From Pseudoalteromonas sp. MEBiC 03607 (lineage in GTDB: Bacteria > Pseudomonadota > Gammaproteobacteria > Enterobacterales > Alteromonadaceae), in NCBI RefSeq assembly GCF_004792295.1, contig NZ_SRRY01000001.1, positions 2,676,501 through 2,740,500 on the forward strand: a DNA stretch of 64,000 nt, given 5' to 3'. Positions within the stretch are counted from its first letter, which is position 1. The number at the start of each line of letters is the position of its first letter. Below are positions 59,459-64,000 of this stretch, piece after piece. The notes beneath the pieces are model-generated. The model searched no databases. It saw nothing but the letters and a program-made list of their open reading frames with translations, and had not been told where the DNA came from. Made by a program: the position numbers and the translations under genes.

Positions 59459-60729
59459 TATGGTTCATTATTTGAGTTACTTATTCGCGCGATGATGCTT
59501 TTTGCAAAATCACTGCAACTAAGCATCGTCGCATCGGCTACTAGGTTAGCCAAATCAAACGTCATTTCACTTGCGCTAAGCGTCTGTTCAAGCGCCTTTT
59601 CTATTTTATTCGCCGCTTCGTGCCAGCCCATAAAACGTAGCATCATGACCGCACTTAAAATACTGCTTGTTGGATTTGCACTGTCTTCCCCGGCAATGCG
59701 ATTAAATGTGCCATGAGTCGGTTCAAAAAAGGCCACTTCATTATTTAAGTTTGCCGCAGGCATAATACCCACGCCACCGACTTGTGCGGTTAGCATATCA
59801 GCTAAGTAATCGCCGTTTTGATTGGTTGTTACCACCACATCAAATTGCTCTGGGGTGAGCAGCGCTTGTTGTAGCATGTTATCGGCAATCACTTCTTTGA
59901 TGATTAAATCATCTTGCTCGTCACGTTTGATCACTAACCAACGACCATTTTCATGCGCTATAGCGTTAAACTCTTGCTCAGCTAGGGCAAATGCCCAACG
60001 TTTAAATGCGCCATCGGTAAATTTAAGTACATTGCCTTTGTGCACCACCGTCAGTGATTCACTGCGCTCTTTAAGGGCAAAGTTGAGCGCGTAACGCATT
60101 AGTCGCTCTGCAGCCTCTTTCGAGCTATTTTTAATGCCAATGCCGCATTGATTATCAAAACGAAGTCGGGTAACACCCATTTCTTGACACAAAAAATCAA
60201 GCATACGCTCGTTATCAATACTGCCAGCCTGCCACTCAATGCCCGAGTAAACGTCTTCAGAGCTGTCGCGTATTACAGTGATATTGGTTTTTTCAGGTTC
60301 TTTTAAAGGTGATGGTAAGTGTGGATAACTGCGAATGGGCCGCATGTTTACGAATAAATCCATCTCATGACGAAGAGCCACATTTAAAGAACGAAAACCA
60401 CCACCAAGAGGAGTAGTTAACGGCCCTTTGATAGCAATTTTATATTGCCTGACAGCATGTAAGGTTTCTTGCGGGAACCAATCACCATCGTAAAGCGCAG
60501 CAGCTTTTTCGCCATTGAACACTTCCATCCAATGTATTTGTTTATCACCTTGATAAGCATGACTCACCGCAGCGTCGACAATATTACGCATTACAGGAGA
60601 AATATCTTGGCCAACACCATCGCCTTCAATATAAGCAATAACCGGATTGTCAGGAATATGCCATCGCCCTTTACTATCGATAGTAATTTGTGCGCCCTTT
60701 GCTGGCACCGAAATGTGTTGATACTGCAT
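59455..60729 (-). CDS. icd: Isocitrate dehydrogenase, homodimeric Icd type with atypical cofactor residues
   Basis: 424 residues from the ATG at 60729, which has GGA seven bases in front; a longer frame uses a TTG. It converts isocitrate to 2-oxoglutarate in the TCA cycle. The AceK-phosphorylated serine is kept: S114 in GGGFRSLNVALR (E. coli S113). IKGPLTTP, VHKGNVLKF and NGDYLADML carry catalytic residues. By hand alignment from memory, the five NADP-binding positions of E. coli (K344, Y345, V351, Y391, R395) are R, I, A, F and N here, partly like NAD-type enzymes. Cofactor use is therefore uncertain. Confidence 0.9.
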   Translation of the reverse strand: MQYQHISVPAKGAQITIDSKGRWHIPDNPVIAYIEGDGVGQDISPVMRNIVDAAVSHAYQGDKQIHWMEVFNGEKAAALYDGDWFPQETLHAVRQYKIAIKGPLTTPLGGGFRSLNVALRHEMDLFVNMRPIRSYPHLPSPLKEPEKTNITVIRDSSEDVYSGIEWQAGSIDNERMLDFLCQEMGVTRLRFDNQCGIGIKNSSKEAAERLMRYALNFALKERSESLTVVHKGNVLKFTDGAFKRWAFALAEQEFNAIAHENGRWLVIKRDEQDDLIIKEVIADNMLQQALLTPEQFDVVVTTNQNGDYLADMLTAQVGGVGIMPAANLNNEVAFFEPTHGTFNRIAGEDSANPTSSILSAVMMLRFMGWHEAANKIEKALEQTLSASEMTFDLANLVADATMLSCSDFAKSIIARISNSNNEPY

Positions 60730-60818
60730 CAAACTTTCCAAGCAATATGTTTTAACATTATTAGTATCAAGAAATAGCTAATTTGTCTGTGCTCATAGCG
60801 AAATAACGAGCATTCAAC

Positions 60819-60836
60819 TAATTGATGTATCAATTA
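60819..60836. promoter_or_regulatory. TTGAT/ATCAA palindrome between kinase gene and icd
   Basis: TAATTGAT, GT, then ATCAATTA is a perfect inverted repeat directly after the histidine kinase stop, about 90 bases before icd. Its half-site ATTGAT is the same as in the LysR-type palindrome at 58914, but the spacer is one base shorter. Confidence 0.45.
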
Positions 60837-63515
60837 TTAGTGAATGACATTGGCTATTTCATCTTCCATAGCGCAGAACAACGAGGCGATAAGTTGTGTA
60901 TCAATCGTGACGGTGTCGTTTTTCAGCGCAGTATCTACGGCAACGGCCTTAACATAAAGCTTTTCACATTCGAACATATTGGCTGCGCCTTTTAACATAT
61001 GCACATTTCTACTTAAACCATCGATATCCATGTTTTTGTACTGTTCACGCATTTCTACATACTGGCTTTCAAGGCCTTTAATATAGTCATCTTTGAGGGC
61101 CTGAAATTCTTTTTCGGGCAACTTGATGTCTGCCAATTCATCACAATCTAAATAGCTGGCAATTTTGTGGCTAAAGCCATTTCTGTCGATTGGTTTGGCT
61201 ATTAAATCATTAAAGCCTTGTTTCATATAACGGGTGACTTCATGTTTCATAGTATTGGCTGTTAGGGCAATGATAGGTGCAGTAACACCTGTTGCCTGCA
61301 TCATTTTTAATGCTTCTTGACCGTCCATAATCGGCATTTGAATATCCAGTAGAATAAGGTCAAAGCTGTCTTCGAGGGTTGCTTGCACAGCGTCTTTGCC
61401 ATTTTCAACGGTGGTCACTGTCAGCCCCATACGCTCTAATATTCGTGCAATTAAACGTCGGTTATCTGGGTGGTCTTCAGCAAGTAGCACGCGCCCTTTT
61501 AGATTTTCTGGCGCATCGAGTTTACTAAATGGTGAGGTTTCAATAAGCTTCACTTCGCTCATGTCATTGAGCCAACGTGTGTTATCTGTGGTGTACACCG
61601 ACATGGTGAAAATAAATTCACTGCCAGAACCCACATTACTTTTAACGCTGATATCACCATCCAATTTCTGCGCAAGGCTCTTTGAAATGTTAAGGCCAAG
61701 CCCGGTGCCACCATACTGGCGAGAAATACTAGAATCCGCTTGATAAAAGGCACTGAACAAGGCTTGTTGCTCTTTGTCTGTCATGCCGATACCGGTGTCT
61801 TTTACGCTTATCGACAACTTATCGTTATGACAGCTCACCGTTAAGGTTATACGCCCCACTTGAGTGAACTTAAGGGCATTGGTTGTGAGGTTTAATAAGA
61901 TTTGCCTTAAACGACTCGGATCGGTGATCAAGTAGTCTGGCAACGGGAACTGATAATCCACACTGAATTTTAAGCCTTTATCGCGTATTTGCTTACCGAT
62001 CAACGACTCAATATTGGCAATGGTGGCAAACAAATCTGTTTCGACTAAATCAATCTCTAGCTTGTTTGCCTCAATTTTTGACATATCGAGTATATCGTTT
62101 ATTAACCCAAAAACATGGCGGCTATTTTGTAAAATAACGCCAATACCATGATTACGCTCATGAGGCTTGATATCACCAAGCATAATGCCGTCTGCATAGC
62201 CAATTATTGAGGTCATTGGGGTACGAATTTCGTGGCTGATATTTGCCAAAAAGCGACTTTTGGCTTCATTGGCATCTCGTAATTCATCAGCCAACTCTTC
62301 AAGCTCTAAGGTTCTTAATTGTACTTTTTCTTCTAAGTTTTTGTTTAGCTCTACGTTGTCATCATGTAATAACCTAAACTTGTCAGCAACAGCAAATGCT
62401 AGCAACATAGCGTCCATTGCCGTGCCTATCAAACCCAATAAATACAAATTAATTGAGGTGGCTGGCAACAAGCCTAAATTAGTTAAATTCCCGACCATGT
62501 TCGGTAGCATCATGGCAATATAGGCAAGCACAAAATAACGTGCCGGCTTAAAGCCAATCAGCATACAACGAATACCAATGTACAAGCCTAAACACAAAGC
62601 AACACCGGTAACTAATGTCGCCCAATAAAAACCAAAGCTTGGCCATAAAACACAAAAAGGGATGCCTAAAGTCGCAATAACCCCTACCGTTAAGGATAAT
62701 TGAGCGAGCTTAGGGAACGTTTCTTTTAATTTGAGTAAATTATTGTAAAACAGAATATTGGTTAATGGTGTTAAGGCAAAACCTAGCCAATGAAGGTGCG
62801 GGTTATAGTAGCCAAACAACTGGTCTGATATATGAAAAAAATGACTCCATGCAAACACCCAAGATGCCGTAAATAACGCATAGTAAAGGTGAGTAACATC
62901 ACGTGAGACTAAATATATTAATAAATTATAAAGCCCTAACGCAATCCCCACTCCAAAACAGAGCATCATGATCATATTTTCAAGAGTAATGGTTTCAAAA
63001 TAATCTTGATAAGGTGTTAGTACCAGTTTTGCTGGGGTATAAAAGTAATCACTTTCAAAATAAGTGATTAGCGTATAGTGTTTATCTTTTTCAAGAGATA
63101 AGCGGTTACCATAGTGAAAGGCAAATTGATTTGGTTTTACACCGCCTGTAACAAACTGCTGAACCGGTGAGTTTGGATCAGTCATGTCGTAGATTCGACT
63201 TTCTATTTTTGATACAAGTGTGTTGTAGGGATAAAGTACTAAATCTTCAAATTCACTTTGATTTTCTATTTCAACGATTAGCCAATAACTGCCTCCGACT
63301 GAGCTAATACGAGATTGTGGCTTTTTATTTGCGCGCCATTTAGAGATCTCAGCCACTGACGACGGAAACATATTATCGTTTGCACTTAAAACTTGCCCAA
63401 CATCATGCAGGTTTTGCTCCGCTGAGACATTCGTGTATACAAATGTCTCTTGTGCAAAGGCCGAAGAACATAACAATAGAAAAAGCAGACCACAAATACA
63501 CAGCTTTAACCGCAT
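60837..63515 (-). CDS. Hybrid histidine kinase with 7TM-DISM sensor, receiver and Hpt domain
   Basis: 892 residues. Signal peptide (about 1-21), DISMED2-like periplasmic domain (about 25-165), seven helices (180-380), coiled coil (385-420), HisKA with H428 in NISHEIRTPMTS, HATPase with N-box LLNLTTNALKFT and GGTGLGLNI, receiver (about 674-790) with phospho-acceptor D724 in LLDIQMPIMDG, and Hpt H839 in NVHMLKGAANMF. A complete His-Asp-His relay needing an outside response regulator. It begins 37 bases after a TonB-dependent receptor gene on the same strand. Confidence 0.95.
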   Translation of the reverse strand: MRLKLCICGLLFLLLCSSAFAQETFVYTNVSAEQNLHDVGQVLSANDNMFPSSVAEISKWRANKKPQSRISSVGGSYWLIVEIENQSEFEDLVLYPYNTLVSKIESRIYDMTDPNSPVQQFVTGGVKPNQFAFHYGNRLSLEKDKHYTLITYFESDYFYTPAKLVLTPYQDYFETITLENMIMMLCFGVGIALGLYNLLIYLVSRDVTHLYYALFTASWVFAWSHFFHISDQLFGYYNPHLHWLGFALTPLTNILFYNNLLKLKETFPKLAQLSLTVGVIATLGIPFCVLWPSFGFYWATLVTGVALCLGLYIGIRCMLIGFKPARYFVLAYIAMMLPNMVGNLTNLGLLPATSINLYLLGLIGTAMDAMLLAFAVADKFRLLHDDNVELNKNLEEKVQLRTLELEELADELRDANEAKSRFLANISHEIRTPMTSIIGYADGIMLGDIKPHERNHGIGVILQNSRHVFGLINDILDMSKIEANKLEIDLVETDLFATIANIESLIGKQIRDKGLKFSVDYQFPLPDYLITDPSRLRQILLNLTTNALKFTQVGRITLTVSCHNDKLSISVKDTGIGMTDKEQQALFSAFYQADSSISRQYGGTGLGLNISKSLAQKLDGDISVKSNVGSGSEFIFTMSVYTTDNTRWLNDMSEVKLIETSPFSKLDAPENLKGRVLLAEDHPDNRRLIARILERMGLTVTTVENGKDAVQATLEDSFDLILLDIQMPIMDGQEALKMMQATGVTAPIIALTANTMKHEVTRYMKQGFNDLIAKPIDRNGFSHKIASYLDCDELADIKLPEKEFQALKDDYIKGLESQYVEMREQYKNMDIDGLSRNVHMLKGAANMFECEKLYVKAVAVDTALKNDTVTIDTQLIASLFCAMEDEIANVIH

Positions 63516-63552
63516 TCACTAGACTCCTTCACTACAACAAGCCTGCTGGTAA

Positions 63553-64000
63553 TTAAAATTGAAAAGAAACGTCAAAACCATATCGTCTCCCTTCTCCTTT
63601 AAAGTCTTCAAGCATGCCTAGGAACGAGCTTAAATCGAACTTTAACTGACTGTATTCAGTATCAAATAAATTTTTGCCCCACAAAGTAAATGACCAATTA
63701 TCAACATCGTATTTTAGATGCGCATTAACAATACTAAAGCCTTCTTGGCGGGCATAGGGATTCATGTTTTGATCAAAATAAAACTCAGACTGATAATCGT
63801 AAATAATGTTGGCCGATAACGGATACGACGCTAAGCTGGTATCGTATTTTAATCCCGCTGATACATTCCATTTAGAGGTGAAAGGCAGTTGATTATCGGT
63901 AATGCTATTACCAAGTGGGTCAACATAGTCCTCAAATTCTGCATGGGGGATATAACCCACTGCAAGTAACATGGCTAATTGCTTAGTTGCTTGATAGTTA
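63553..64000 (-). CDS. TonB-dependent receptor, C-terminal part only
   Basis: The last 149 residues of a receptor; the frame stays open to the right edge of the window. It reads PFTSKWNVSAGLKYD, then NAHLKYDVDNWSFTLWGKNLFDTEYSQ, and ends RYGFDVSFQF with the terminal phenylalanine of outer-membrane barrels. The NLFDTEY pattern is typical of TonB-dependent receptors. The hybrid kinase gene follows on the same strand after 37 bases with no terminator between, so both may be co-transcribed. Confidence 0.88.
   Translation of the reverse strand, partial: NYQATKQLAMLLAVGYIPHAEFEDYVDPLGNSITDNQLPFTSKWNVSAGLKYDTSLASYPLSANIIYDYQSEFYFDQNMNPYARQEGFSIVNAHLKYDVDNWSFTLWGKNLFDTEYSQLKFDLSSFLGMLEDFKGEGRRYGFDVSFQF

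Overview
The window looks like chromosomal core DNA of a marine gammaproteobacterium of the Alteromonadales, most probably Pseudoalteromonas. This rests on low G+C codon use, gene order, and family composition: ruvCAB beside tolQ, lrp-ftsK-lolA-rarA-crcB-serS, yfbV-ackA-pta, apbC-metG, DUF2999-like and CLCA_X-like proteins, and a laminarinase next to a TonB-dependent receptor. I see no phage, transposase, integron or CRISPR array.

Layout. 1-3.5 kb: start of tolQ, a probable small RNA in the gap, and ruvCAB behind a LexA-like box. 3.5-7.4 kb: YbbA/YbbP-type ABC exporter divergent from tesA. 7.5-10.7 kb: tRNA-Pro(GGG), an ABC1 kinase, and a secreted sulfatase bracketed by near-identical terminators. 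10.8-18.9 kb: serS, crcB, rarA, lolA, ftsK, lrp, then divergent alanine dehydrogenase. 18.9-21.7 kb: rluB-scpB without scpA, an EF-hand lipoprotein and a Cys-repeat secreted protein. 21.9-28.3 kb: xthA with two overlapping genes, yfbV, ackA-pta. 28.3-31.6 kb: a DnaA-box-like pair, then a tight five-gene operon (ACT protein, EIIA-like protein without phospho-histidines, yffB, dapE, M15 peptidase). 31.5-35.5 kb: EamA transporter and a lipoprotein cluster with lpoB. 35.5-42.4 kb: alaA, Hpt protein, DTW-domain tRNA-modifying enzyme, CLCA_X-like metalloprotease, an EAL signalling protein and dcd. 42.5-48.3 kb: a laminarin-type locus (GH16 lipoprotein with three repeats plus a 982-residue TonB-dependent receptor) behind two LacI-type operators spaced 42 bp. 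48.5-55.9 kb: apbC/mrp, metG, an SGNH-like lipoprotein, a second-type signal peptidase, a membrane protein/XRE pair, and small genes. 56-64 kb: aceK, a LysR regulator, an unknown Cys/His-rich protein, an isocitrate dehydrogenase with unusual cofactor residues, a hybrid histidine kinase, and the end of another TonB-dependent receptor.

Functional links. AceK lies 1.6 kb from its substrate Icd, with a LysR gene and TTGAT/ATCAA palindromes between. The GH16 enzyme and receptor should work together in beta-1,3-glucan uptake. The dapE operon and the lpoB cluster both concern peptidoglycan. The window is mostly ordinary. The most unusual items are the His-less EIIA paralogue, the atypical Icd, the candidate small RNA, the paired DnaA-box-like site and the XRE/membrane module with its palindrome. 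All comparisons with other organisms are from memory; no searches were run.
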